Assembly: GCF_011761265.1 (NCBI RefSeq)
Contig: NZ_JAAOZB010000001.1
Span: forward strand, 868,001-932,000
Source of the DNA: Microbacterium halimionae
Lineage (GTDB): Bacteria > Actinomycetota > Actinomycetes > Actinomycetales > Microbacteriaceae
DNA length: 64,000 nt
Direction: 5' to 3'
The position numbers and the translations under genes were made by a program. Positions 1 through 9,500 of this stretch are shown one piece after another. The notes beneath the pieces are model-generated. The model was given only the letters and a program-made list of their open reading frames with translations. It had not been told where the DNA came from and searched no databases. Position 1 is the stretch's first letter. Every line of letters starts with the position of its first letter.

Positions 1-730
1 CGCGATTAGCTTCGTCACGCCGCGCGAGCGAGGCTTGTTGGCGCGTATCGAAAAGGCGACCCGCCAGCCGATCACGCAGATGCACCTCCCCACGGTCGAC
101 GATGTCAATGTCACGCGTCTTGCCCGTTTCGATGACCGCATCACTGCGGCCCTTGAGCAGAACGAGCGCATCGACGGCTTCCGCGACATCATCGCTCACT
201 ACGTGCGCAACCACGATGTGCCCGAAACGGATGTCGCGGCGGCCCTCGCCGTTGTTGCACAGGGCGAGTCGCCGTTGTTGCTTGAGCCCGAGGCCGAGCG
301 CACGAGGCGCGACCGCGAAGAGCGTTTCGATCGCGAGAGCAGCCCGCGTGGCGAGCGTCGTGACCGGCCCGAGCGCGGTGACCGCGAGTCGCGCCCGCGT
401 CGTGGAAACGGCAAGCCGATGGCCTCTTACCGACTCGCGGTCGGTAAGCGTCACCGTGTCGAGCCCCGCCAGATCGTGGGTGCACTCGCGAACGAAGGCG
501 GACTGCAGCGTGACGACTTCGGCGCGATTCAGATCTTCCCGGCGTTTTCGCTCATCGAACTTCCGGCAGATATGCCCGCGGGTGTTCTCGACCGGCTGGC
601 TGGCACGCGCATCTCGGGTCAGCTGATTCAGATGCGTCCCGATTCAGGTGCGCCCAAGCGCCGCGGCGGAGATCGCGAGTTCGACTCGCGCGACGACCGT
701 CCGCCGCGCAAGCCTCGTCACCGCGACTAA
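1..730 (+). CDS. deaD: DEAD/DEAH-box RNA helicase, C-terminal part (cut by window edge)
   Basis: The reading frame is open from base 2, so the N-terminal helicase core lies outside the window. The first visible residues (AISFVTPRERGLLARIEKAT) match the end of the helicase C-terminal RecA-like lobe. A linker rich in Arg, Asp and Glu follows, then a DbpA-type RNA-binding domain (from about YRLAVGKRHRVEPRQIVGAL to the QMRPD segment), and finally a basic tail (PPRKPRHRD). This order is known from DeaD/CsdA-like helicases that unwind structured RNA in ribosome assembly and cold adaptation. The assignment to DeaD rather than another DbpA-domain helicase is by architecture only. It converges on the minus-strand gene at 749, with 18 bases between the two stops and no clear terminator. 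Confidence 0.9.
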   Translation, partial: AISFVTPRERGLLARIEKATRQPITQMHLPTVDDVNVTRLARFDDRITAALEQNERIDGFRDIIAHYVRNHDVPETDVAAALAVVAQGESPLLLEPEAERTRRDREERFDRESSPRGERRDRPERGDRESRPRRGNGKPMASYRLAVGKRHRVEPRQIVGALANEGGLQRDDFGAIQIFPAFSLIELPADMPAGVLDRLAGTRISGQLIQMRPDSGAPKRRGGDREFDSRDDRPPRKPRHRD

Positions 731-748
731 TCTCCGCCGCGCTCGCCG

Positions 749-1279
749 TTAGTCGTGATGATTGACGGCGAGCAGGTCGAAGACGACTTTGTCGCCCTGC
801 GCGTTCTGCGCGATCCATGCGACCGAACCGACGAGTTCAATAGAAGCGTCGCTGTCACTGTCGGTAAGGGTCAGGTAGCGCATCAAGCCCACCTTCTTGA
901 TCTTGTGATCGACGGTGGCGCGATTAAACGACGCAAATTCTGTCGCGAGGCGTCCGTGGGTGTCGCCGTTGAGCACATGGATCGTGTCGGGCGTGATGGC
1001 GACGAGCAAAGTCGTCGTAGCGCCTTTCTCTTCAGCGGCGGCTGTCATCGCCAGATGCCGACCCGCAATTGCGCCGATCGCTGCGCCGACGCCACTGGAG
1101 TCGCTGAGCCCCGTGGGATCAAGTACGTCGGCAGCTGCTAGGCCGCCGGTGCTGCCGACGATTGAAGCGCCGACGAGGCTGGCAAGGTTGAACCTACCTG
1201 CCGCGAGCACGTCCGCGTCCTGGCCGAGAATCTTCTTCGCCTCGATGATCAGGTTTGCTTCGCTAAACGCACTGTTCAT
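749..1279 (-). CDS. Small protein of unknown function with Gly/Ala-rich segment
   Basis: A 176-residue protein whose family I do not recognise. The chosen ATG (MNSAFSEANLIIEAKK) has GGGGAG about seven bases upstream; the open frame continues further upstream, but that part has low-complexity composition and no ribosome site. The N-terminal third is helical. It is followed by a Gly/Ala-rich stretch (SLVGASIVGSTGGLAAADVL, then GVGAAIGAIAGRH), which could be amphipathic or membrane-associated like a glycine-zipper, and then by a beta-rich C-terminal half. That half resembles PH-like proteins that report on a cytoplasmic value, but this is only a visual impression. It lies between the helicase and a divergently transcribed permease. 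Confidence 0.75.
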   Translation of the reverse strand: MNSAFSEANLIIEAKKILGQDADVLAAGRFNLASLVGASIVGSTGGLAAADVLDPTGLSDSSGVGAAIGAIAGRHLAMTAAAEEKGATTTLLVAITPDTIHVLNGDTHGRLATEFASFNRATVDHKIKKVGLMRYLTLTDSDSDASIELVGSVAWIAQNAQGDKVVFDLLAVNHHD

Positions 1280-1420
1280 AGTGTTACTCCCCAAGGTTTC
1301 CTGCGGCGCAGGACAATTCAATTTACCCATACACCCTATCGATGAGCTGCGATAGCCAACGTTCCCGGGCCATGGCCGCGCGTAGTCTTCCCTCGCTGAC
1401 TCCTCGAGAAAGGAAACCGC

Positions 1421-2719
1421 GTGGCCGAAAAGACAAACGGATCGATAAGCCTGGCGGGCTCGATATCGCTCGGCACGGGTGTCATGATCGGCGCGGGTAT
1501 CTTTGCGCTGGTCGGACAAGTCGCGGGCCTTGCCGGGGTCTGGTTTTCGCTCGCTTTCGTTGCCGGCGCACTCGTGGCTGGGGTGAGCTCCTACGGCTAC
1601 GCGAGGTACTCAAGCATCAACCCGTCGTCTGGCGGCATCGCGATGCTGCTGAAAGACGCGTACGGCCCAGGCGTTGTCGCGGGCTCTTTTTCGCTCTTCA
1701 TGTATGTCTCCATGGTCGTGGCTGAAAGCCTGCTCGCTCGCACCTTCGGCACCTATCTACTTCGCCCATTCGGGCTGCAAGATTCGGCGATCCTCGTTCC
1801 GATTCTTGGCATCGTCGCGATCGTTGCGGCGGCCATCGTGAATCTTGTTGGCAACCAACTCGTCGAGCGATCGGCGATGACCACGGCCATCATCAAAATC
1901 GTGGGGATCGCAGCGCTCGCCATCGGCGGGCTGATCGCGGCATCCGTCAGTGGAAGTGGGTTCTTCTCGGGCAGCTCGGATGCCTCCGCAACACCTGTGG
2001 GGATCGTCGCGAGCGTCGCGCTCTGTGTGCTCGCCTACAAGGGTTTCACGACGATCACGAACCAGGGCGACGATGTGCGGGAGCCAAAGAAGAACCTGGC
2101 CCGTTCGATCTACATCTCCATCGCTATCTGCGCTGTTTTGTACCTTCTGATCACGGTGTCAGTTGAGGCATCCATCGGTGCGGGTGGCGCAGTTAACGCA
2201 AGGGATTACGCGCTTGCTCAAGCTGCCGAACCGCTCTTTGGATCGTGGGGTGTTGGCCTCACTGTGGCCATTGCGGTCGTGGCAACGCTCTCGGGCCTTC
2301 TCGCCAGTCTGTTCTCAGTTTCGCGGCTCTACGCGATGCTGCAAGATATGCGGCAGGCACCGCGCCTGCCGAAGCGGGTTCCGCACCAGCCGCTTGTGAT
2401 CACCGCGGTGCTCGCTATCGTGCTCACTGCCTTTTTTGACCTTAGCCAGATTGCTTCATTCGGCGTCTTTCTCTACCTCACGATGGACATCGCGGTGCAG
2501 TGGGGAATTGTCTGGCGCCTTCGTGGAAAAGTAGATGCGAACGTCGCTTGGCCGATCATCACGATCATCGTGGACCTCGCGATCCTTGTGGCCTTCACGA
2601 TCGTCAAGGTGCAGGCGGATCTCCTGACGGTGGGAGTCGCCGCGGCGATCGGTGCTGTCATCTTCGTCGGGCAGATAGTCGTCGTCTCCCGTCGCCATGC
2701 CGATGTCTCAAAGGGGTGA
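1421..2719 (+). CDS. APC-family amino acid permease
   Basis: A 432-residue integral membrane transporter with about twelve hydrophobic segments. The first segment carries the glycine-rich signature of the amino acid-polyamine-organocation superfamily ([20 protein letters not shown]), which forms the unwound substrate-binding part of TM1. The conserved region around the sixth segment ([20 protein letters not shown]) matches the family motif in which a Gly-Asp/Glu pair precedes PxKN. The GTG start has AAAGGAAA seven bases upstream. Substrate cannot be told from sequence; an amino acid or polyamine taken up by proton symport is expected. The phosphoketolase gene starts 70 bases downstream on the same strand, so co-transcription is possible, although no metabolic link is obvious. 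Confidence 0.9.
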   Translation: MAEKTNGSISLAGSISLGTGVMIGAGIFALVGQVAGLAGVWFSLAFVAGALVAGVSSYGYARYSSINPSSGGIAMLLKDAYGPGVVAGSFSLFMYVSMVVAESLLARTFGTYLLRPFGLQDSAILVPILGIVAIVAAAIVNLVGNQLVERSAMTTAIIKIVGIAALAIGGLIAASVSGSGFFSGSSDASATPVGIVASVALCVLAYKGFTTITNQGDDVREPKKNLARSIYISIAICAVLYLLITVSVEASIGAGGAVNARDYALAQAAEPLFGSWGVGLTVAIAVVATLSGLLASLFSVSRLYAMLQDMRQAPRLPKRVPHQPLVITAVLAIVLTAFFDLSQIASFGVFLYLTMDIAVQWGIVWRLRGKVDANVAWPIITIIVDLAILVAFTIVKVQADLLTVGVAAAIGAVIFVGQIVVVSRRHADVSKG

Positions 2720-2789
2720 CAACAACGTTCACGCATTGATCACTGTCAACCCCTCGCATGATGAGGTTTTTCGATGCAAGGTGGAGAAG

Positions 2790-5156
2790 ATGACGACGAT
2801 TAGTGCTGAACAAACGTTGCAACTTGATGCATGGTGGCGAGCGGCTAACTATCTGAGCGTCGGTCAGATTTACCTGAGAGACAACGCGCTTCTGCGTGAA
2901 CCTCTCCGGGCCGAGCACATCAAGCCGCGGCTGCTTGGTCACTTCGGGACAGTGCCCGGACTCAACCTCGTTTATGCACACGCGAACCGGGCCATCGCAG
3001 AGCGTGACCTCTCGGCTCTCTACATTGCCGGGCCGGGACATGGTGGCCCTGGCATGGTGGCAAATGCGTGGCTCGATGGCACCTATTCTGAGCTCTTCCC
3101 CGACATCACAACGGATGCCGCTGGCATCACGAAGCTCTTTCGCCAGTTCTCTACTCCCGGCGGAATACCATCTCACGCAGCACCCGAAACCCCCGGATCA
3201 ATCCACGAGGGCGGCGAGTTGGGATACTCGCTCAGTCATGCCTACGGCGCGGCGTTCGATAACCCCGACCTCACAGTGTTTTGCGTTATCGGCGACGGTG
3301 AAGCTGAAACAGGGCCACTTGCAACCGCATGGCACGGCAATAAGTTTTTGAACCCCGTAACCGACGGAACTGTCTTGCCGATTCTTCACCTGAACGGGTG
3401 GAAGATCGCCAACCCGACGGTGCTCGCGCGCATCCCCGAGGAAGAACTGCGCGACCTGATGCGCGGGAACGGCTACGAGCCGATCATGGTGGAGTTTGAG
3501 GCATCCGATGAATCCGCATCGGTGCACGAGAGATTCGCCGAGGTTGTCGATCTCGCCCTTGACAGAATCGCGGAGATTCGCGATGCGGCGCGCTCCGGCG
3601 AGACCGCGCGTCCGCGCTGGCCGATGATCGTGCTGCGCTCGCCGAAGGGCTGGACTGGCCCCAAAGAAGTCGGCGGCTTGCCCGTCGAAGGCACCTGGCG
3701 TGCACACCAGGTGCCGCTGCCCGATGCGCGGAAGCCGGAACAACTGGCACAGCTCGAAGAGTGGATGCACTCCTACCGCCCCAATGAGCTGTTCTCCGGT
3801 GACGGGGTCCCGGCGTCTCTGATCACTTCTCTCGCGCCCGAAGGAGAGCGCCGCATGTCGGCGACGCCGGTCGCAAATGGGGGACTCTTGAGAGAAGATC
3901 TCGATCTGCCCGATTTTCGCGACTTCGCGGTGGCGGTCGAACGCCCGGGGGGCTCGGATTCGAGCGCGACGACAGTTTTGGGCGACTATCTCGCAGAGGT
4001 GATTCGTCGCAATCCTCGCTCGTTCCGCCTCTTTGGCCCCGACGAAACGGCGTCGAACAAGCTGGCACCTCCGGTATACGAGGCGACCGAGAAGCAGTGG
4101 ACTGCCGAGTTCGGCCCGCTCGATGAGCACCTGCAACGCGCCGGTCGAGTGATGGAAGTGCTGAGCGAGCATCAGTGCCAGGGGTGGTTGGAGGGCTACC
4201 TTCTCACCGGCCGACACGGCATGTTCGCTTCGTATGAAGCGTTCGTGCACATCGTCGATTCGATGTTCAACCAGCACGCCAAGTGGCTGGAAGCCTCAGC
4301 GAACATTCCGTGGCGCGAGCCGATTTCTAGCCTCAACTATTTGCTGTCGAGCCACGTCTGGCAACAAGATCACAATGGCTTCACTCATCAAGATCCTGGC
4401 TTTCTCGATGTGGTCGTCAATAAGAGTGCTGACGTCGTTCGCGTTTATCTTCCGTTCGACGCCAATACGCTCCTCAGCACGTACGCGCACTGTCTGCAGT
4501 CGAAGGGATACGTCAACGTCGTTGTTGCCGGAAAGCATCCGTCTCCCCAGTGGCTTTCGGCGACAGAGGCCGCTGACCACTGTCGTCGCGGGCTCGGCGT
4601 CTTCGAATGGGCGGGCAACGCCGATAGCGGCGAGAAACCAGATGTCGTGCTTGCCGCGGCCGGTGATGTGCCAACCGTGGAAGTCATTGCAGCGGCCGAA
4701 ATCCTCCGTGAAGAAGCGACCGACCTGCGAGTTCGAGTTGTGAATGTCGTTGACCTCATGCGTATGACGTCGGAGTCGGAGCATCCGCACGGTCTGTCTG
4801 ATGACGACTTCGACGCCATCTTCACTGCTGACTCGCCTGTCATTTTCGCCTTTCACGGGTATCCATGGCTGATTCACCGGCTGGCTTACCGACGTCGCGT
4901 ACACCCTCACCTGCATGTGCGCGGCTACAAAGAACGGGGCACGACCACGACGCCGTTCGACATGCTCATGTTGAACGATCTCGACAGGTTCCAACTCGCT
5001 GTCGATGCACTCGATCGCATCCCGGGTGCCGCCGATACGTACGCGCGGCTGCGGGCTGATCTCGTTGAGCGCCGCACGGCGGCTCGGCAGTACACGCGCG
5101 ATCACGGTGAAGATGACCCCGCGATTGCCCAGTGGCGGTTTAGCGAAGCGCGGTGA
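2790..5156 (+). CDS. xfp: Phosphoketolase (xylulose 5-phosphate/fructose 6-phosphate)
   Basis: A 788-residue cytoplasmic enzyme, the usual size for the family. It splits xylulose 5-phosphate (and often fructose 6-phosphate) with phosphate to acetyl phosphate plus glyceraldehyde 3-phosphate (or erythrose 4-phosphate), using thiamine diphosphate. Visible family signatures are the N-terminal [20 protein letters not shown], the ThDP motif region [20 protein letters not shown], the HQDPGF segment in the middle of the chain, and [15 protein letters not shown] near the C-terminus. An in-frame start exists at 2697, but it overlaps the upstream permease and adds an unconserved leader. The ATG at 2790 (MTTISAEQ) has AAGG eight bases upstream and gives the family-typical N-terminus. 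The enzyme would feed pentoses or triose-bypass carbon into acetyl phosphate. Confidence 0.95.
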   Translation: MTTISAEQTLQLDAWWRAANYLSVGQIYLRDNALLREPLRAEHIKPRLLGHFGTVPGLNLVYAHANRAIAERDLSALYIAGPGHGGPGMVANAWLDGTYSELFPDITTDAAGITKLFRQFSTPGGIPSHAAPETPGSIHEGGELGYSLSHAYGAAFDNPDLTVFCVIGDGEAETGPLATAWHGNKFLNPVTDGTVLPILHLNGWKIANPTVLARIPEEELRDLMRGNGYEPIMVEFEASDESASVHERFAEVVDLALDRIAEIRDAARSGETARPRWPMIVLRSPKGWTGPKEVGGLPVEGTWRAHQVPLPDARKPEQLAQLEEWMHSYRPNELFSGDGVPASLITSLAPEGERRMSATPVANGGLLREDLDLPDFRDFAVAVERPGGSDSSATTVLGDYLAEVIRRNPRSFRLFGPDETASNKLAPPVYEATEKQWTAEFGPLDEHLQRAGRVMEVLSEHQCQGWLEGYLLTGRHGMFASYEAFVHIVDSMFNQHAKWLEASANIPWREPISSLNYLLSSHVWQQDHNGFTHQDPGFLDVVVNKSADVVRVYLPFDANTLLSTYAHCLQSKGYVNVVVAGKHPSPQWLSATEAADHCRRGLGVFEWAGNADSGEKPDVVLAAAGDVPTVEVIAAAEILREEATDLRVRVVNVVDLMRMTSESEHPHGLSDDDFDAIFTADSPVIFAFHGYPWLIHRLAYRRRVHPHLHVRGYKERGTTTTPFDMLMLNDLDRFQLAVDALDRIPGAADTYARLRADLVERRTAARQYTRDHGEDDPAIAQWRFSEAR

Positions 5157-5199
5157 GCGCAGGCGCCGCCTCATCGCTCGACTAGCGCGGCGCGACGGA

Positions 5200-5514
5200 T
5201 CAAGTGCGAGGTGCCAGGTGGGGCGACTCCCAGTTGACCTCGAGGGCCTCAGGATGCTGCGGCGCAATTGCGGCGGGGTAGATCGTTCCGGGTTTCGGCC
5301 AGTGCGCGCGGTTGAAGCCACCCGTCGTCTGCACAGTCGCTGGCTCCATGCCGGGCGCTTCAGCACGCACTTCGACGCGGCACTCCTGGTACGCCGCCCG
5401 CCCGACTCGTTCTGATACTGAGAGCACCTGAACTCGGCCTCGCACGGCGTCAGCCATCGGGTCGCCGAGAAGCTTCTCGATCTGTCTGGCTGCGTCTTCT
5501 ACCCAAGGCTCCAC
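5200..5514 (-). CDS. Conserved-looking small protein of unknown function
   Basis: A 104-residue protein starting at GTG (MEPWVEDAARQIEKLLGD). I do not recognise the family. It has an amphipathic N-terminal helix, a beta-rich middle (GRVQVLSVSERVGRAAYQECRVEVRAEAPG) and a Trp/Pro-rich C-terminal part (NRAHWPKPGTIYPA). Codon use looks like real coding sequence, whereas the opposing frames here look like shadows. There is no strong ribosome site. It converges on the phosphoketolase; the 43 bases between the stops contain a 7-bp GC-only inverted repeat (5163-5169 with 5187-5193) that is too weak to call a terminator. Confidence 0.6.
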   Translation of the reverse strand: MEPWVEDAARQIEKLLGDPMADAVRGRVQVLSVSERVGRAAYQECRVEVRAEAPGMEPATVQTTGGFNRAHWPKPGTIYPAAIAPQHPEALEVNWESPHLAPRT

Positions 5515-5551
5515 GAGGGCAGCCTATTGCGTGCCCATTGCGGCCGTGTAA

Positions 5552-6526
5552 CTAGACTCCCGAAACGATCGCATTGTCGAGCTGTGCGGTGTCGACACCG
5601 GGGCGGAGTGCCTGGTTCGTCAGCAGCACGTAGGTAACCCCGGCCGTCGGGTGCACCCAGAATTCGGTTCCGGCCCAGCCGCCGTGACCGAAGCCATCAG
5701 TCGAAATCAGTGCCGGGTCGTGACGGCGGAGATTCCACGAAAAACCCCAGTCCTGCCCGCGCTCAACGGGATAAGGCTCCAGGCGAGGAACGTCTCCCGT
5801 GAGTGGACGCAGCATCATTTCAAGGGTTGCCGGCTGCACGACACCGTCGCGGCGAAGCAGCGTGCTGCCGAGTGCGAGAAGGTCGCTCGCGCGCGCGAAC
5901 ATGCCAGCCCCCGGATGCTGCAGGCTCTGAAAGCGATCAACATCAAGGCCGGCGGCGCCAGCATCCGCCACGGGGTGAGCGTCGCACGCGGGGTCGACGG
6001 TGAAGCCATCTGCCCCGATCTCGTTTGCCCACTTGCTGACGCCGTCAATCCAGCTTTGGCCGGTTGCCTGCTCGATGAGGGCCGCGACACCTTCGTAGGC
6101 GATCGAGGAGTATCTGGATGCGGCGCCGGCGGCGAAGTCGCGGCTGCCAACCAAGAGCGACTCCCGAAGCCCCGCTACCGGGTCGAGTGGAGGCTCAGTG
6201 ATGCCCGACGTGTGGCTCACGAGATGGCGGAGGCGCACGACATCGTCTCGAAGCGATCCGAACTCGGGGATTGCCGCCACGAGCGGGGTCTGCGGCGTGA
6301 GCAGGCCCCGCTCGATAGCGCGGGCCGCGACAAGGCCAACGAGGGGCTTCGTGATCGAGAAGAGCGCGTAGTGATCGTCAACGGTTGCCGTACGGGGGCC
6401 CGAAGCACCGAACGCATCAAGTGCGACGGTTCCGTCGGCGGTCGCGATACCGAGTACCGCCGACGGAAGTCGATCGCTTTTGACCTGGTGTCGAGCCCAG
6501 TCGAACGCGGCCGAGAAGTGTGACAT
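5552..6526 (-). CDS. Serine hydrolase of the beta-lactamase/class C esterase family
   Basis: A 324-residue protein with the beta-lactamase/penicillin-binding fold. The nucleophile motif SxxK is present (Ser57-Ile-Thr-Lys60), and a Tyr of the YxN/YSS type sits at Tyr139 within SRYSSIAYE. The C-terminal GHGGWAGTEFWVHP segment corresponds to the third motif, where His replaces the Lys of KTG as in many esterases of this family. No signal peptide is seen, so it is probably cytoplasmic, unlike secreted beta-lactamases. The ATG has AAGGA ten bases upstream. It lies 42 bases behind the giant rhamnogalacturonan enzyme on the same strand, so it could be an accessory esterase of that unit; a general carboxylesterase or D-peptidase role is equally possible. 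Confidence 0.85.
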   Translation of the reverse strand: MSHFSAAFDWARHQVKSDRLPSAVLGIATADGTVALDAFGASGPRTATVDDHYALFSITKPLVGLVAARAIERGLLTPQTPLVAAIPEFGSLRDDVVRLRHLVSHTSGITEPPLDPVAGLRESLLVGSRDFAAGAASRYSSIAYEGVAALIEQATGQSWIDGVSKWANEIGADGFTVDPACDAHPVADAGAAGLDVDRFQSLQHPGAGMFARASDLLALGSTLLRRDGVVQPATLEMMLRPLTGDVPRLEPYPVERGQDWGFSWNLRRHDPALISTDGFGHGGWAGTEFWVHPTAGVTYVLLTNQALRPGVDTAQLDNAIVSGV

Positions 6527-6545
6527 TGGTTGTGAATCCTTTTGA

Positions 6546-6564
6546 GCTGCGATCGGGCCGCAGC
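6546..6564 (-). terminator. Short hairpin between the CE12-PL11 gene and the serine hydrolase gene
   Basis: A 6-bp perfect GC-rich stem (GCTGCG with CGCAGC) with a 7-base loop just after the stop of the large gene. There is no T-run, so it is more likely a weak terminator or an mRNA-stabilising hairpin than a strong terminator. Confidence 0.3.
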
Positions 6565-6568
6565 CGAA

Positions 6569-9500
6569 TCAGCGGACGACGACGTTGAGTGGTTGAGAGC
6601 TGGTCACACCGGCGGTGTTTTCGAACTCCACTACATACTCGTACGTTCCGCTTTCGCGCGCCACGACCGCTGACTTCGCACGCTGTGCCTGGGGCGATGC
6701 CGCAACGAGCTCCTGCTCATCGATGAGCACCCCGTTCTCCAAGAGTCGGTACTCGGTAGCGTTCGTGCCCCACCACAGGTTGCTCGTCACCGTGTAGTTG
6801 CCGTCGCCATCCCAGTTGTCGTGGCTGAGCACGGGAGCCCCCGGCGCCGCATCTTTCACTCGCACAGTGGTCGAGGTTGTCGACGTCACGCCGGCGGCAT
6901 TGATCAGTTCACCGGTGTACTCGTAGGTTCCGTTTTCACGCCCCGCGACCTGCACCGTCGTCACCTGCGCGTTTGGCGAATCCGCTGACAACACCTGAGT
7001 GGAGATCAGGGCGCCGTTCTCGTAGAGCCGGAAGACCGACCCGTTTTCACCCCACCACAGGTTCATCGAAATTGTGAAGGCACCGTCGTGTAGACCGTCC
7101 TCCCATCCGCTGTTCGACGAGAGCACGCCGCGAGCCGGAGCTTGTGACGAACCGTTGTCTGCGTAGACGAGAATCTGCGCCGCCTGCGACGTCACAGCCC
7201 CATCGTGGTTGACGGCGCGTGCTGTGAGGGTGTGCGTGCCCGCAAGCCCGTCGAGGTCGATGACCGCATCGGAGGCAACCGGTTCACCATCGAAGGCGAC
7301 GTCGAGACTGCGAACCCCTGATTCTGGATCGTCGGCCGTCACGGCGAGGGTAAGCGACTCGGTCGTTGCAAACAGCGCACCGTCGGCTGGTAGCCCCGAT
7401 ACGACCGGAGGAGTCGTATCGCCCTCGCCTGTGGGCGCACCTGTTACTGCAATCGACGGCATCGGGGCGGGATCCATGCCGTCGCCGATGAAGAAGCTCG
7501 GGTGCGGTGGCTGGTTGTATCCCGTGTTTTGCCATGCCACTGCGACGCGATACTGCATGTCATGCATGAGAGTCGGGATGCGGATGTCGGTGACATCGGT
7601 CGTCGAGTAGATACGTAGCTCGCTCGAATCAGCGCTTCGCCAGGCGATTTCTTCACGCCAATCTCCGAAGAGGTCAGCCTGTAGGTTGGGTGTTCCCTTC
7701 GTGCCGTTGTTTGAGCGGGCACCCTCATCGATCAGGATTGTCTCCTGTGTCTCGGTCTCCCAATTCCACTTCGATACCGTAGGCACTCCGAAGTACTCCT
7801 CCTGGTTGAAGTCGTGGTCGACGATTTCACGCAGAGCGTCTCCGTCGAACCACGCCAGGAAGTTCGCCGCCGGAATGTTCTCCGAAATCAACTCACCCTG
7901 GGCGGAACGCAACTCGCCGTTTCGAGAGTTCCAAGAAGCGTCGCCGCCGATGGCCCACCCTTCGGCACCTGCGTAGCGCGGATCGATGTCGCCCGCAGCC
8001 GCCCGACCAGTGTCGACCGTTGCGGCGATATCCCACAGGATCTCACCGGTGGCCGCATCTCGCATCGTCGCGCCACGGTTGCCCGCGGCCCCCATGTCTT
8101 CGTGTGCAGAGAAGATTTCGAGCCCCGGCCGGCCCGGGTCAAGGTCCGAGACGTGCTGAGCGTCGCCGTGGCCAAGGCCCGTCGAATACAGCAGTGAGCC
8201 GTCGTCGTCGATCGTGGCAGAACCGTAGACGATCTCGTCTTTACTGTCGCCGTCGACATCGGCCACCGACATGCTGTGATCGCCCTGCCCGTAGAGCCCT
8301 TCGCTGCCAGCATCGTTGGAGTCGATCACCCAGCGCGTGCTGAGGCTTTCGCCGTCGAAATCGTACGCAGCGACAACAGCACGCGTGTAGTAACCGCGGC
8401 TGAAGATCACGCTCGGGTGTTCGCCATCGAGGTATGCCACCGAGGCCAGGAATCGATCGACCCGGTTGCCGTACGTGTCACCCCATGAGCCCACGTCGCC
8501 ACGGGCCGGGATGTAGTCGACAGTATCGATTGCAGCACCTGTTGCGCCGTCGAACACCGTGAGATATTCGGGGCCGCTCAGCACGTAGCCCGAGCTGTTG
8601 CGGTAGTCGGCACTCGCGTTTCCGATCGGCTGGCCGAGGCCATCGATCGTGCCATCACCGGTTTTTACGGACACCTCAGCGCGGCCGTCACCGTTGAGGT
8701 CGTAAACCATGAAGTGCGTGTAGTGCGCTCCGGCGCGAATATTCACGCCGAGGTCGATGCGCCACAGCTGCGTGCCATCGAGCCGATAGGCATCGAGGTA
8801 GACGTTGCCGGTGTAGCCCGCTTGCGAATTGTCTTTCGCGTTCGACGGGTACCACTTCACGAAGAGTTCGTACTGCCCATCACCGTCTACGTCTCCCACA
8901 CTCGTGTCGTTCGCGCTGTAGGTGTAGGGCTGGCCATCTTTCGTGTAGCCGTCAGCAGGCTTGTTGAGCGGCACCGAGAGATACGAGGCATCCTGCACTG
9001 CGATGTCTTCACCCTCGGTGGTTTCAACGTCACCGATCACCTTTGTGATGAGATAGCGGGACTCTGTCGTGCCGTCTGCGTCGAGGTAATTGGTCGAATC
9101 AGCGATGGGCTCGTCGGTGAGGCGCTCGCCGTCGCGGTAGACGTGAAAGGCGATCTCGGAGGGATCAGTGCCAAGGAGTCGCCACGCGACGAGATTTCCC
9201 TCGTCGGTGCTGACAGCCGATGGTGCACGATCGAGGTACTCGGCTTGACGTTGCAAGACCGTCACCGCATCCGTGGCCAGCTGCTCGCTGGTGTCTCCGG
9301 TGCCACCGGCACCGACCGCGACGACCGAGTAGTAGTACGGAATCGTCGTGAGAACATCGGTGTCAACGAAACGCCCAGTGTCGGCAAACCCTGCAAACGT
9401 GCCGCGCTCGCCCTCGGTCTCTGACCGGAACACGAGATAGTACGCGGCGTCGACCGGCTGCGCCCACGCGATTTCGAGCTCGCGCTTTTCGATGCGTTCC

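Noticed and set aside
2697..2789. Earlier start for the phosphoketolase
   Set aside because: The added 31 residues overlap the permease end and match nothing typical of the family N-terminus; ATG 2790 has a better ribosome site.
5163..5193. GC-rich 7-bp inverted repeat between convergent genes
   Set aside because: Short arms, a 17-base loop and no T-run; likely to occur by chance in GC-rich DNA.
3198..5366. Several long minus-strand frames opposite the phosphoketolase
   Set aside because: High-GC codon bias produces open antisense frames; none has a ribosome site or a family motif.
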